NCBI GenBank assembly: GCA_031308135.1
Contig: JAHLJT010004567.1
Coordinates: 38,959,857 to 39,023,856 of the forward strand
From: Acheta domesticus
Taxonomy: Eukaryota > Arthropoda > Insecta > Orthoptera > Gryllidae
Length of the DNA stretch: 64,000 nt
Direction: 5' to 3'
A program made the translations under genes and the position numbers. Of this stretch, positions 43,230-54,990 are shown in pieces. Each line of letters starts with the position of its first letter. Within the stretch, counting starts at the first letter, position 1. A model generated the notes under the pieces. The model did no database searches and had not been told where the DNA came from. It saw only the letters and a program-made list of their open reading frames with translations.

Positions 43230-44880
43230 CTTCAGCAATAATGTTCTGGTGTAGTTTTTATCTGATTACACAAAATATTTCAGACAAATCACTCACTGAG
43301 ACACACTGAAATGCGAAGTGTTAGAGAAATACTTTGCTACATCATTCACACCCCACACCACCAACAACCCTAAACATGACAATTTCATCTCACAAGAAAT
43401 CTTAAGGCCAATAATAACAGTACCAGAATGACCAAAATCCATTTCTTCGTTAAAAATCATTAAATAGTTTTCTCAGTCAGCCCCCAAAGTATCTAACGGT
43501 TTCGACCAAATCTCAGTGTGCTTCCTCAAACGCCTTCCTCTAAAAGTCATTGTACACATAAAACTTAAAAATTACATGAAAAACGAATCCTCACCTGACT
43601 TAATACTCACCTCAGCACACTAAATATAATTCCACCTCATCATTATGGCTTCCAACCTCAGCTTCATAATCTACCACTAAATATTACGATTAACAATTGA
43701 AATTATTGAAGGTGTTCATGACCATAAGCACACTTGTAGTATTCCTTGACATCGCAAAAGCGTATGATACAGTTTGACACCCAGGACTGATATTAAAAAC
43801 CCTTAACATTGGCACTCTCCAGTACCTATCATGCATAATAGAAGGTTTCCTTAGTGAACGTACTTTTTCAGTGCGTCTTTCCGGCGCACCCCCAACACCT
43901 TATCCCATCAAACCAAGGGTTCCACAGGGTTCGAGCTTCTCCCCAACCCTATTCAAAATCTACAGAGCCAACGAACCCTGCACAACAGGAACATCCGTTG
44001 CCACCTTTGCAGATGTACACAGCAATCTATTGCACAAACCGAGACACAGAAACACCAATAGAGGATCTACAAAATCATCTCACCGTATTTTCCGATTGAG
44101 CACAAAAATGGCATATTCAGATAAACGCAAACAAGAGTCATGGAAAAATATTCACTTTTTGAAGACCCCTCGACCCACCCACCATCACCTATCAGAACCA
44201 TAACATAGCATGGATTCCCGCGAAAGCCACGGCACAATACCTAGGAGTATTATTCGCTAGATGACTCATATGATCAGATATCATACACAGAATGGCACTA
44301 GCCACTAGAAGAATACATCAGTTATAACCCTTCTTAAGAAATCATCCCCACTTCAATTACTCACATCCACCCATCCATACCAAACAATACCACCTTTATT
44401 ATGTTATCCCATATGCATCTCCAGTCTGGGCCGCAGTATCCAAAACCAATATTCACAAAATTCAAATATTCCAAAAAATAAATATTTAAGAATAATCACA
44501 AAACTATCCTGGTTTATCCCAAACTCTCAATTCCATTAAGAACTTGGTATCACTCCATCACTGTACATTTCTCCCTTCTATCCGCAAAATTCTATAACGA
44601 AAAAACTAGGTAACCAGAATGGTACAGGTAAAGAGAACACAACGGATAATGAAACAGGTAAATAGAACACAACGGAAAAGTTTGAAAATGAGATTACCCA
44701 GAGAAATTTTTTAACCCTCCTTAAGCAGACTGGAAACCATTTGCCTTTCAATGTAATACAAAGTGCTTCTTAAATTAAATAACCACAATTAAAAAAATCA
44801 TGTAAACCTTCTGTATAAAATAATCAACTATTGTATCAGTCGTTCACGGCTGCTGAAGGCTATAGGCCAAGCAAGAATAA
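43230..44880 (+). pseudogene. Jockey-like LINE reverse transcriptase remnant
   Basis: Across shifting + frames it shows SNGFDQISVCFLKRLP, VVFLDIAKAYDTV-HPGLI, RVPQGSSFSPTLFKIY, ATFADV (from a FADD catalytic box), AQYLGVLF and YASPVWAAVSKTN, in the order of a Jockey-clade RT. Numerous stops and frameshifts kill it. It ends near 44875 with GGCTGCTGAAGGCTATAGGC then AAGCAAGAATAAATTAA, resembling a Jockey-type 3' terminus. Confidence 0.75.
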
Positions 44881-45479
44881 ATTAACTAGCGGAGCTACAA
44901 CAGCACATACTTTCACGTGTTATTGGAAACAGCTACGTAGGATTGAAATATTGCACTTTTTGCGCTACTAACATCTTAGCTATTATTTGTAAACATCCAA
45001 TTCAACTAGAAGCGAACAGCTCACTGTTTCCATCGCAGTATTGTCAAAAGTATGTGAATTCTACAATTGCATAAAAATGTAATAAAAATGTTTTCTAAAT
45101 AGTATTGAAAAAAGAAGCCTGATACCATATAGACATATCAAGTCACAACAATGACACGTAATTCACAGAAATTCGCGACAGCGAAGCGGAATTCCATTGT
45201 TGGATTCCCTGCATTGTCGATACTCCCTTAAAGAGCTAGCAATGTTTATTTCAAATATTTCAAAATAAATCATTTCTAAATTAATGTGTAAATGTATAAC
45301 AAAAGGTCGAACAAAGAAACAAAATACAAAATTGCAAATTCTAATTTACGACGCATCCGGCTGTCTGAAGCGCAGTAAATTTGCAGCGAGCTATTATGTT
45401 TGACACAGAATTATAGAAAAACTACTTGCATTTTCAAAAAATTAATCATTATTTGAACACATTGCTTTGATAAATATAT
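44880..45479. other. unassigned AT-rich spacer
   Basis: No gene or bounded repeat recognised between the LINE end and family X copy d. Confidence 0.4.
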
Positions 45480-47020
45480 TTGACTGAGAAAACCAGCTGC
45501 CATCTATCGCCAACCGAAGTACATTCTTTTGACATTTTCTCAATTTTTCGGTTTGGTAGAACGGAAATATTAATTTTAGAATATTAAAGAGCACAAAAAC
45601 TTCGTCCTAAATGGCAATTTTATTTGAAAAATCTGCAGCCATTTTTAATAAAATTGCATTTGAGCGCTACTAAAAATGCAAAATTTCAAGCTATTTTCCA
45701 CAGAAAAGTTTTGAGGTTTCGAAAAACTTCATTTGAGGTCATTTGAAGGACTTACACACACAAATATAATAATATTTACAAATTGCTTGTAATGTGCTTA
45801 TTAAAGACGTGAGAGATCTTTAAAAAATTGGATTTGTGTAATTTTTGAAAAAACAAAAAATACCCCAAAATGAACTTTACGTCATATTAAAGTGTGTAAT
45901 TAGCACTATCCGTTCGAAAAGTTTGAAAAAAAATTGGAGCCATTTATGAGAAAATGGCGTTTGAGCGTTTCTGAAAATGCGTAATTTTGAGCTAGTTATC
46001 ACAGAAAACTGTTGAATTCTCCAGAAATTTTACTTGAAATTATTTAAAGCACATGTACTCATTAGAATGCAAAAGAATTGCCACTAATGTAATTAACGAC
46101 GTCAGAGACAATTCAAAAAATTACATTTTTGCAATTTTTGAAAAAAATATAAGAATAGAGCAATATGGCTTTTATATCATCTAAAAGAGTACATTTAGCA
46201 CTACCCCTACCAAAAGTTTAAAGAAAATATTTGGAGCCGTTTTTGAGAATATCTTGTTTTTGTAATGTTTTAAAATTGCATACGAATATATAGCACGCAA
46301 TATTTCGTGAAAACTACTACAATTTTCAAAAACATGTAAAACCTTAAAGAAGGAACTTAATATGAAGAACAAATTTTATTTGAAGGAAAAATCTCTATCT
46401 ACAATTTTGTAGTTGGAGGAACACGCCGAATAAAATTCAAACTTTAGCAATTTTCGAAAATTCATAGTTAACCGTGAAAATCGGACCTATGTCACCTTAA
46501 TAAGTGTATTTTACTCTATTCTTACAAAGAATTTAAAGAAAAAAATTGGAGTCGGTTTTGAGAAAATTTTGAAAATGTCCAGTGGGCTTCATGTAAAGTA
46601 CCCCCAAAAGTAAAATATCGGGGGCCAAGGGTCAATATTCGAATTCGAGGGGCCACGAGAACAGTCGGATCGATTGGGGAGTATACAATACATTTTGGAG
46701 AAAATCGGCTGAGCGGTTTAGCCGGTAGCGTTGATCACAAACGGACAGACGAACGGACGGACGGACAGACAGACAGACAGACGTTTTGCTTTCATTTGTT
46801 TTTTGGTATCAAGGACCCACAAAACAGGGATTCTGGCTGCACCAAGTGTTAGGAGATTTTTTTCTTAATTTAGCAACTGGATTTATCTACATTTCGTTAC
46901 CAGGGCTCTGTAATAAGAGTTTTTCTGCCGAAAATCAGCCGTTTTTTCGTGCAGCATTTCATAACTTTCCCTATTCTATACATACGTATAGTATAGGAGA
47001 AAGTAAAAAGAACTTTTTGT
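45480..47020. repeat. dispersed family X, copy d (longest uninterrupted)
   Basis: It contains CCAGCTGCCATCTATCGCCA, GGACCTATGTCACC, TTAATAAGTGTATTTTACTC, a GGAC/GACA tandem tract (46740-46785) and the closing quasi-palindrome CTTTCCCTATTCTATACATA ... AGGAGAAAGTAAAAA. It is the best reference for the family in this window. Confidence 0.75.
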
Positions 47021-47439
47021 AATTTTTAACTAAAGAATACAAAATATCGTTTAAGTCATTTTATACAGAACTTTTAGAATTATCCCTGCCAAAATCCTTC
47101 GATTAATCGTCAAGAACAAGTTGTTCTGTCAAGAATTTGATCAAACCATTCTAGATTCTCTCATAATTTTTTAATTGAAAAAGTCCCACAATCTACTTGT
47201 ACCATCTGAAATACTTTTCTATCAATAAATAACATACTTCCGGAATGTCCCATCCACAATGAAGAGAGAAAAAAGTGCTTAGGAAATGAAACGTTCAATG
47301 CAACTGTATCATCGTCAAGTTAACAAGAGAAAGTAATAAAATTTTGTAAAAATAGTGATATTTTAACAGATTTGTTACTGCATTTCGTTGATGTATTAGT
47401 TGTTCATGACCTGTGTAGTTTATGTGACTTAAAATTAAA

Positions 47440-48600
47440 CTATTCTTTTAATTTAAGAAAATAATTGGAGGCGTTTTCGAGAAAATCTTTTTTTGTAATT
47501 TTTTTAAATTTTGCACATATTTCACTCAATATTGCACGAAAATAACTAACATTTTCAAAAATTTGTAGATGACTTCTAATAATTGGATCCTTTGCTTTTG
47601 ATTAAATTTTGTTGTTGGATAGTGTGAAGGACGTTTAAGAGAATGGTGCAGGTCTCATGTTCGTTGAAAATTTAAATTTTTCGAAAATCGCTTAAGTTTA
47701 ATTATTTTTGGAGTACTCCTACAACTAAAATATTGATGATAGAGATTTTTCTCTTAAAAATATATTTCTTAACCTTCTGGTAGGGACGCGGCGAGTGCTA
47801 TTTATGTTCTATCGCGGGAATCTTCGTTCCGTTGCCTTCTCCCTACCAGTCGTAAAGAAGATTTGAAAATAAAAAAATTCTGACTGCAGCACTCCGTGCT
47901 CTACCGCGCCCACTCGTGTTAATATTTTTAGTATTCCAAACGAACATATTTTTTATTCAAATTATTTGTTTACATGTATTTTCGATCACTGTTGGCAAAA
48001 TCGGAGTTGTTCAAAGTGGGTTTTTGTTGATTTTTTCCTATTATTTATAGTCTTATTTTTGTTTTTCTGTGCTGAAGGGCTGAAACAGACGAATAAATCA
48101 GGCATCTTCTTGAGTTACTGGAAACGGCTTGATGGAAACCAATTGATGCTTTTCTAAAATTTAAGGATTGGAGGCTGTTTCATTTAGTTAATTTGTCTGG
48201 TTAATAACAATTTTCTAGTTAATTTTTTCTTGTTATATTTTGTTTTATAAGGTTTTCTGAAACTGTATTTTTTATTCCATACCTAAAACTAGCCACATTT
48301 CCATGATTTATAAAATATTTTAACTTTAAAAATGTATTGAATTGTTGTAAGATTTTATTCTTCCTTCTTCAATTAAGTAATAGAAGTTTTGTGGGAGCAA
48401 AACACTGTTTTCTCGAGGCAGCATGCAGTGCTCCTACGCGCCCGCTTTTGTGATTAAAAAAGGCGCGCCCATCGGAAGGTTAAATGTAGATTTTGAAATA
48501 AAGTCATATACAATTTTTCGAAAATTTCAGTACTTTTTGCGAAATTTTGTGAGAAAGTAAGGGCGAGAAAGTACGTGCTGTTTCAGCACCACTAGTCCAC
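47440..48600. repeat. dispersed family X, copy e (split by piggyBac-like element)
   Basis: The X blocks around 47455-47768 continue at 48484-48600 and end with GTGCTGTTTCAGCACCACTAGT. It is interrupted by the TTAA-flanked element at 47773-48479. Confidence 0.65.
47773..48479. mobile_element. piggyBac-like non-autonomous element, TTAA flanks
   Basis: TTAA occurs at 47769-47772 and 48480-48483. The ends CCTTCTGGTAGGGACGCG and the inverse CCTTCCGATGGGCGCGCC match imperfectly, in the CCyTT...CGCG style of many piggyBac relatives. Related blocks (TGCAGCACTCCGTGC near 47886, TGCAGTGCTCCTACGC near 48425) form sub-terminal direct repeats. No transposase. Confidence 0.72.
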
Positions 48601-48959
48601 TGGAGTGGCAGTTATCCTGGGAAGCCCTTGTAGGTCTCTCTGGCGCCGATAAATGGCAGACGGCAAGAGGTTGGAGCAAAACCGACAAGGTAGTTTCGTC
48701 TCAATATAAAGAGGAATTAAGTAATACGAGAAATTCTCCTCCATTTTTAGCATCATTATTATTTTTTAGAAATAAATTGCAATCTCATTACGGCTAGTCC
48801 TAATAGTCGAGTTCTTTGCATTCTACTGGAAGTCGATCTACATCTCATAAACCATTTAAAACGAATTTATCAGAAATGTGATTAAAAGTACATAGACTGA
48901 TCCAATTTTTAATAATATTAAATATTATTTCTTTTAATTATTCTCTTCTAAGTCGAGCA

Positions 48960-49337
48960 TTCTTGCTGAGGCCTTGTGATGCGAGCTCCTGCTTACTTCC
49001 TGGAAAAAGGCGGCCAATCGCGGTGACTCCTCGCGCTCTGTCCAGTAACTGCGCACCGCCCCATGCTCGCTCAGTTCGTGGCGGTGGCGAGAGGCAATCG
49101 GTGATCCGGAAGCGATGTGCGGGTTGTGGAGAGGTTGTTGGTAGTTCTTCTCGAAGTACTTTGGTGTCCGTAGTTAAATTATTTGAGTGTAAATAGTTCC
49201 TGGATCAAATGCGTGTGGCGAGTAATTAGGTCTAAAGAATATCGCGAGTGATTCAAAGCGATTAGTATTTGTGAAAAGTGAATGTGAACGAGAAGATTCG
49301 TGAAGATTTACAGGTTTACAGTGTTGTGAAGTGATAG
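48960..49337 (+). promoter_or_regulatory. CpG-rich putative promoter and first exon
   Basis: CpG and GC content rise abruptly in AT-rich surroundings. GCTCAGTTCG near 49068 resembles an initiator, and GTGATAG|GTGAGC at 49337 is a good donor. A 77-codon frame (48963-49196) resembles nothing known. The downstream coding exons of such a gene were not found. Confidence 0.35.
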
Positions 49338-50868
49338 GTGAGCTCTGAAGAATTGTGTAAATATTGTTTGGTGCGCGAATGTTCACGCTCAAAATTGAGC
49401 AGAATGTGATATGAAGAAATGGTTTGTGGAAAAAGTGCTTGTGAACCTTTCGAAGGGTAGGTGTTGTGGCGTACTTTGTGCGACGTAGCTGGACTTCACA
49501 TCGTGGCCTTGGTCTCCGACGCTGTTTCTTCTCGTCGTTCCTAAACATACCTTGTTCCCGCCAGGTGGTTAGGAAAAAGTTCAAAATCTGGAAAGCACAG
49601 ATGTACTAGTTTCAAGGCCGAATAGTCGTTAGGCAAACGTAAAGAAATCAAGTTTAACTTTTCATCATGTTTGAAAATCTGTAATAAAACTGGAATGAAT
49701 CAAATGCGAAATTAACACAAATCAAGAAGACACACTATTTGCAGGATAAAGTGGTGTAATTGATCAAGTATTATATTAATATTATAACAGTAATATAATG
49801 CGAGTTACAGCATTATTTTGAATTAGAAAATGTTTGGAAGTCTAGTTTGAAAGTAAGAATTAAAATTCCTTAAGAGTTATCAATCGGAGATTACATGCAT
49901 ATTTCCAGAAATTTCAAAATACGAACTTAAAATGTGACAAAGAATTGCTTCAACAGGTCAGGATTTAAGAAAATAAATAATTTAAGATGTTTAATGACGA
50001 ACATTGCGCGTTAAAGGTTTCAATCATTTAGAAGAATTTTGAGCAGAGAAGACGGTGAGCAGTTTACAGTTAGCATAGGGTAGAGTAGGTTCCTAACCAC
50101 AGGGCAGGGTAGCATAGCACCCCTGGCAGAAGAGCAACGCTTTGGCCAGACGCCGGTGGAGTCTGGAATCGGTGAGTGTTCTGGGTGGAGCCCTTCCATG
50201 CCTTGACCCTGTCCTCTGCCCTGTGCCCTTCGCAGCGTCCGGGGCAGCCCTAAGGGAGGCCAGGCCGCTTGCGATGCCTCTCCCGCCTGCACGACGGATG
50301 ACACAGGTCCTAGCCGCACGCACACAAACCTACGTCGAAACTGATGCAGAGAAATGAGTACACTGAATATAAAGATGAAGAGAGAAATGAACGCCGCAGC
50401 ATAAAAGCTGAGTAGAAATTAATGGTTTCCTCACGTGCACTCGTTTGTAGGTTGGGAGGGATAATTCTTCCTCGTGCAGGCATTGGCTCCGCTCAGATAA
50501 TTTTAGGAGGGTATTGGTCCGCCTTTAGTTTAATATATTGCTGGGTTTCTGCAGTCTTGTTTACTGAAATGAACATCTTTTATCAAAACGTAAGAATAGA
50601 TTTAAATGTATTAATGAATTGGTTACTGAAAGTTGTAGTTGGTGTAATTACTTCACTTCAATTTCAATGCTAATTAGTATTAAATATTATAATTTAAATA
50701 AAAAATCATTATAGTATTTAATGTCATTTTGCTTGCGTTTTATATATTTTTAAAAAGAAATGAATCATTATAATACACATTGCAATTAATGTTGGAGTAT
50801 AAAATGATTTTTGGTAAATTATAATGGGCAAATGTAGGAAGAAGGCTGCAGGACCCGCTTAGTCTGTA

Positions 50869-51402
50869 ATGGAAGACGGTTTGCTTAGCCATATTACGGG
50901 ATTCACTCCTGTGTTGGATTACCGCTACTGCACTTGGCATGCATTCCGTCATAGAGAAATTGGGAACCTTGACTGGGTGGGAAACTTATTGAGCTGCGAG
51001 ATGCCGCTTGCACCTCGCATTTTGCATCGATGTCAATGGCTGGTGGCCTCTCTGGACAGTAGATTAGGTCGTCGTTCAGCAGGAAGGTCACACCGCCCAA
51101 CTGTTGGTTTAGGAGGGACACGCCTACAAGGCTCACAGGGCAAGGTGGGTAGGTTAAGTGCTAGGGAAGTGTTCCAATTCGATTTTGTATTCCAACGGAC
51201 TTTTAAATTTGTTTGCGACAGTCCAGTAAATATTTACTTGCAATGTAAAAGATTTAAAATACACAATGGCGAACTGGAATACGCCTTCCTACCTGAAGGA
51301 AAACTGAAGGGCTGCCCATCGTTCAGTCGTCCTTCAGTGGGAAACTTTCGTTGGCGGACAGCACACTTTAAACAGGGTGGCATTTTTTCGAAACGGTTTT
51401 AA
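50869..51402 (+). CDS. unrecognised 177-codon open frame
   Basis: One of the longest open frames in the window, starting MEDGLLSHITGF and ending TTT TAA. No domain, signal peptide, membrane segment or repeat is apparent. The opposite strand is also open at 51136-50903, with protein-like composition. Absence of flanking splice signals or a promoter leaves it unsupported; it may be a decayed mobile-element or retro-pseudogene fragment on either strand. Confidence 0.2.
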   Translation: MEDGLLSHITGFTPVLDYRYCTWHAFRHREIGNLDWVGNLLSCEMPLAPRILHRCQWLVASLDSRLGRRSAGRSHRPTVGLGGTRLQGSQGKVGRLSAREVFQFDFVFQRTFKFVCDSPVNIYLQCKRFKIHNGELEYAFLPEGKLKGCPSFSRPSVGNFRWRTAHFKQGGIFSKRF

Positions 51403-51649
51403 AGCTTAATTTGTACATATTAATGAAATATAAACATATTATTTTTTCTTTACAGGATCATAAGTCCGCGCGAGTCGTGGCAAAATAAAAACTTTAAAGT
51501 CCATGTGTATACGTGGCAAAAATACGTAAATCTAAAGTAATGTGAATAGGACTTCTTTTTACAAGAAATAGTAATTATTGAATTCCCTAATAAATGGACT
51601 ACATAAGCCTACTCAATAAATGGTCAATACCTAACGACTATACTAATAT

Positions 51650-51785
51650 TTCTTATTTTCAGCTCTAATTCTGCTTAGTTTTCAGCACTAATTTTTTTAT
51701 TCTATTTCAGCACTAATTTTTCTTATTTTCAGATCTAATTCTATTTATTTTTCAGCATTAAGTTTTCTATTTCAGCATTATTTTA
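51650..51785. repeat. imperfect tandem repeat of TTTCAGCACTAATTTT type
   Basis: Five to six units of about 20-30 bp, each with a pyrimidine run, CAG and a (C/A)TTAA or CTAAT block. Confidence 0.75.
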
Positions 51786-52954
51786 TTTCTAAGATTAATT
51801 TAAATTAGCTGTAAGAATGTGTAAAAAAGTCAATAAAGGAAAACAGAAGATGAATTTTACACCGAGATTATTTCTTTAAAAGTGTGCTGGCGAATAATAT
51901 ATCAATACATAATTTAGAGTTAGGTTTGAACTCTGTAGAAGTATGTATTGATTTTGTGAAGAGCAGATGTCTGTGCCAGTAATTTTGCTGTTTCAGGTAC
52001 CCTTTAATGTGATTGACGGACGTAACCATGTTACAGGATTAGTAAGAAAGTGCGGCTACCGAGCAAGAGTAAAAGTCTATATTGAGATACGAAATAGACT
52101 GGAAACAAATGAAATATCTCGGGTTTCAGCTGTATGTAATGCGAAATAAAAATAAAATGTGCAAAGACAGTGGTATGTATAGTGACGTTGGTGAGCAACT
52201 TTTTATATTTTTTTATCAAATCTCATAATCAGATTTTTCGCACGTCTATAATCAGCAGATGCATTTTTTTACTCGGGGGTAAAAATTGTTTTCAATGTTC
52301 GTAAGCACACTTTATTGGTACATTTATTAATCATATAATGATGGATAGTAGGGGTTCTCGAGCTAGAGAAAACTTGCACAAATATAACGTACGTCAAACA
52401 ACCAAACCTCGCCTTTGAAAATTCATACATTATTCACACGGAAATTGAAGTAAATATAATTTTTGCAAACGCAAATTGAAATATTATGGAAGTAAATAAA
52501 ATTAATTCATTAATGGTAGATTTATTTGTAAAACGTAAGATTGCAAAGTTTTCGTTGTACCTAGTTTTGTCTTTTTTGATTGCAGGTATTGAGTAGTAGC
52601 CATGTACAGTGGCACCGAACAAAGGCGATGAAGTTCTGACTGGTCCTGCTTTGCTTTCTCGATCTTCTCTGCGATCTCTATATTTCTCAGTTCTCAGTGA
52701 CATTTTTCAAATCATTTCTCACCTATTACTTCTCATACTTAGGACTTCATGTCAAAATTGCGAGTCCTGCGCCTTCTGACGCAAAATAAATTAATTTTTA
52801 TTAATTAATTTAATTTAAGCCAACATTAAATTAAAATTAATTTTGGCTTTCTCCTTCATCAACTGAAAATTCTTACCAATGAAGGGCTTTATTTTCAAGT
52901 CTACTGGGATATTTTTATTCCAGCTTTTTCCTGTACTGCTACATTTACCTTTGT

Positions 52955-52990
52955 GGTAAATGTAGGTACCTACATGTACCTACATTTACC
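52955..52990. repeat. 15-bp-arm palindrome
   Basis: GGTAAATGTAGGTAC and its inverse GTACCTACATTTACC are separated by six bases. A third partial copy (ACATTTACC) precedes it. Confidence 0.8.
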
Positions 52991-54473
52991 TTGTCCAGCC
53001 TTAACTGCAATGATCTCGTTCGCGCTCTAGTAGCTGCATTCCCTCTTCGAGCCTTTGTTGCAGGCCACAATTCGCATATTTTCCACTCTACTGTTGAGTT
53101 TCGTATTTGTCTTGTCTTAATGCATTATTCCGTATGAGATCATGCTAGTAGAGCTTCTTTTACGTCCTTTATTTACAATTTCCAATCCTGCAGTCTATTA
53201 GTATCAACGGTCTTATTGAGAATTTAAGTAATGTTAAATTACTTTAGCAACTCATTGATCGAACGACTGCTTGTTCTCGTCCACTTCGGAATTTCAGAAT
53301 TTTGAGGCTAATCAAACAAGAAATACCAACTGCAGTTTGAGACTTTTTTCTCAAGTTCACTAATTCTCTAAAAATATTTAAAGTTTTCCGTTGCCATTGC
53401 GCTGTTTTCCGGATTATGCAATAAAAGCATTCTTATTCTATCAAAACCCTTCCCATATTCCACAATGTCGTATTAAATATAATGGTTCTCTATCAGAATT
53501 GTTAAAAAAATATTTTTCTCGATTACCGAGAAATTGAAATATCAAGCCACACAAATTGGTCTTGTTTGAATACCGGTAACAAATGATCTTCGTCCTGATA
53601 TTTTGATTAAATGTTCCTCGAGACATTTGGAGTAAATTTTTTGATGGAATTTCGTAATTTCGTTGGCAATGGTAATCTCCATGGTGTCCCCGATTGTGAA
53701 TTTGGTTGATCTTTTATTTCTTCCCGTTAAATAATTGTGCTACCAACAACTTCCCATTTCTTGAACTATATAAATAAACCAACCTTCAGGATTAATGTCG
53801 GATTTTAAATCTGATATTCTCTATTTACTTTTCACACGATAATAGTTTTAAGATTTTATAAAAATATGAAATTTTGCTACTAAAAGTTTTGAAACCTTAA
53901 ACTAATTTCATCAAAATTTGAAATAATTGAGCACATTGGAACTGCGCAATGTGCCTCAAATGTTTATCAATTTTTCAGAAGCTGAGAGAGCTAAAGAACA
54001 CTGTCAATAAACCGTCTTAATATGTTTAATTTTTTAATTTATTTTCATTATGAAAGCTGTTTTCGCACTTCAAATTCGAGAAGTCCTATTTCAAAATCTT
54101 GCATACAGGAATTTTCAGGATTTAAAATTTTCGATAGTTTCGTAATATTAAGTGAAATCCAGGCATACGTTATATTTTCTAGTAGCATTATTATTCCAAA
54201 ACTCTTACCATTTTTTAAGGTCCATAAAGTCATTTAAAGATCCAAAATTAAGGTGTAAATTGTATTGAGAAAAATGTTTGGAGGCGTAAGAAGTCAGAAA
54301 ATGAAACTTTTTCAAATTTTCAAACTCAAGGTTTTAATTCAAATCAAAGCTATACAGATTTTATAAATGCATTTTGCTTTATACTCGCTAAAAGTTTAAA
54401 GAAAACAAATGCGACCAATTTTTAGAAAATAAAATGAAATGGGCTTCACGCCCTTTGCCTGCAAAAATGAAGT

Positions 54474-54760
54474 CGGGAGAGGTTGCTCAGGGCACCCAAC
54501 TGATGTCACTGCAGTGCCTCTGACCGGCAGATCCTAGAGTTCCTCTCCCAACGGTGGCAGGATTTTCGACACTAGCTCCGTAGTAAGGTCCAATTCAGCC
54601 TCTGTCTGGAGAAGAATTCTAGTGGCCGGCTACTCTGATAGGTACTGTTCCGTGGTTTCCCGGGTCAATACTTGGTGAATGGCGGAGCAGAATCCTAACA
54701 AACTAGCCACGGATCGCGCCCGATCTTTCCTTCCCATTCCATGTCCAATCCTACCTCTTA

Positions 54761-54792
<32 letters not shown>

Positions 54793-54990
54793 TACTTTCA
54801 CACACACACACACACTTACTTTCACTACACTTCGCACTTTCACACATGCTGGTTTACGTCCGGTCGGCGCCGGGGATCTCTGACTAGTGGAGGAAGATCA
54901 CCACCTCCCAATTAAAAAAAAAGTACAACACTTACGGATCTAATGACCTTCGCAGTTGACGCGTACAGAATCACTAATCAATTAATCCAA
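54474..54990 (+). repeat. dispersed family Y, copy 5 (near full length)
   Basis: It starts GAAGTCGGGAGAGGTTGCTC, passes ACTGATGTCACTGCAGTGCC and GTGGTTTCCCGGGTC, includes a (CA)n expansion at 54766-54830 and GGTCGGCGCCGGGGATC, and ends GAATCACTAATCAATTAATC. This copy gives the family's full order and its AATC-type tail, suggesting a SINE-like retroposon of about 450-520 bp. Confidence 0.7.
54766..54830. repeat. (CA)n microsatellite with TTACTTT interruptions
   Basis: Three CA runs are separated by CTTACTTTCA units, inside family Y copy 5. Confidence 0.9.

Larger units (their letters stand above)
49620..54470. other. unassigned region with scattered open segments
   Basis: It contains a GC-richer patch at 50090-50360 with possible acceptor/donor pairs, an unrecognised 177-codon + frame at 50869-51402, an iterated TTTCAG repeat at 51650-51785, and a short palindrome at 52955-52990. 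None of the frames matches a family I know. Confidence 0.35.
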
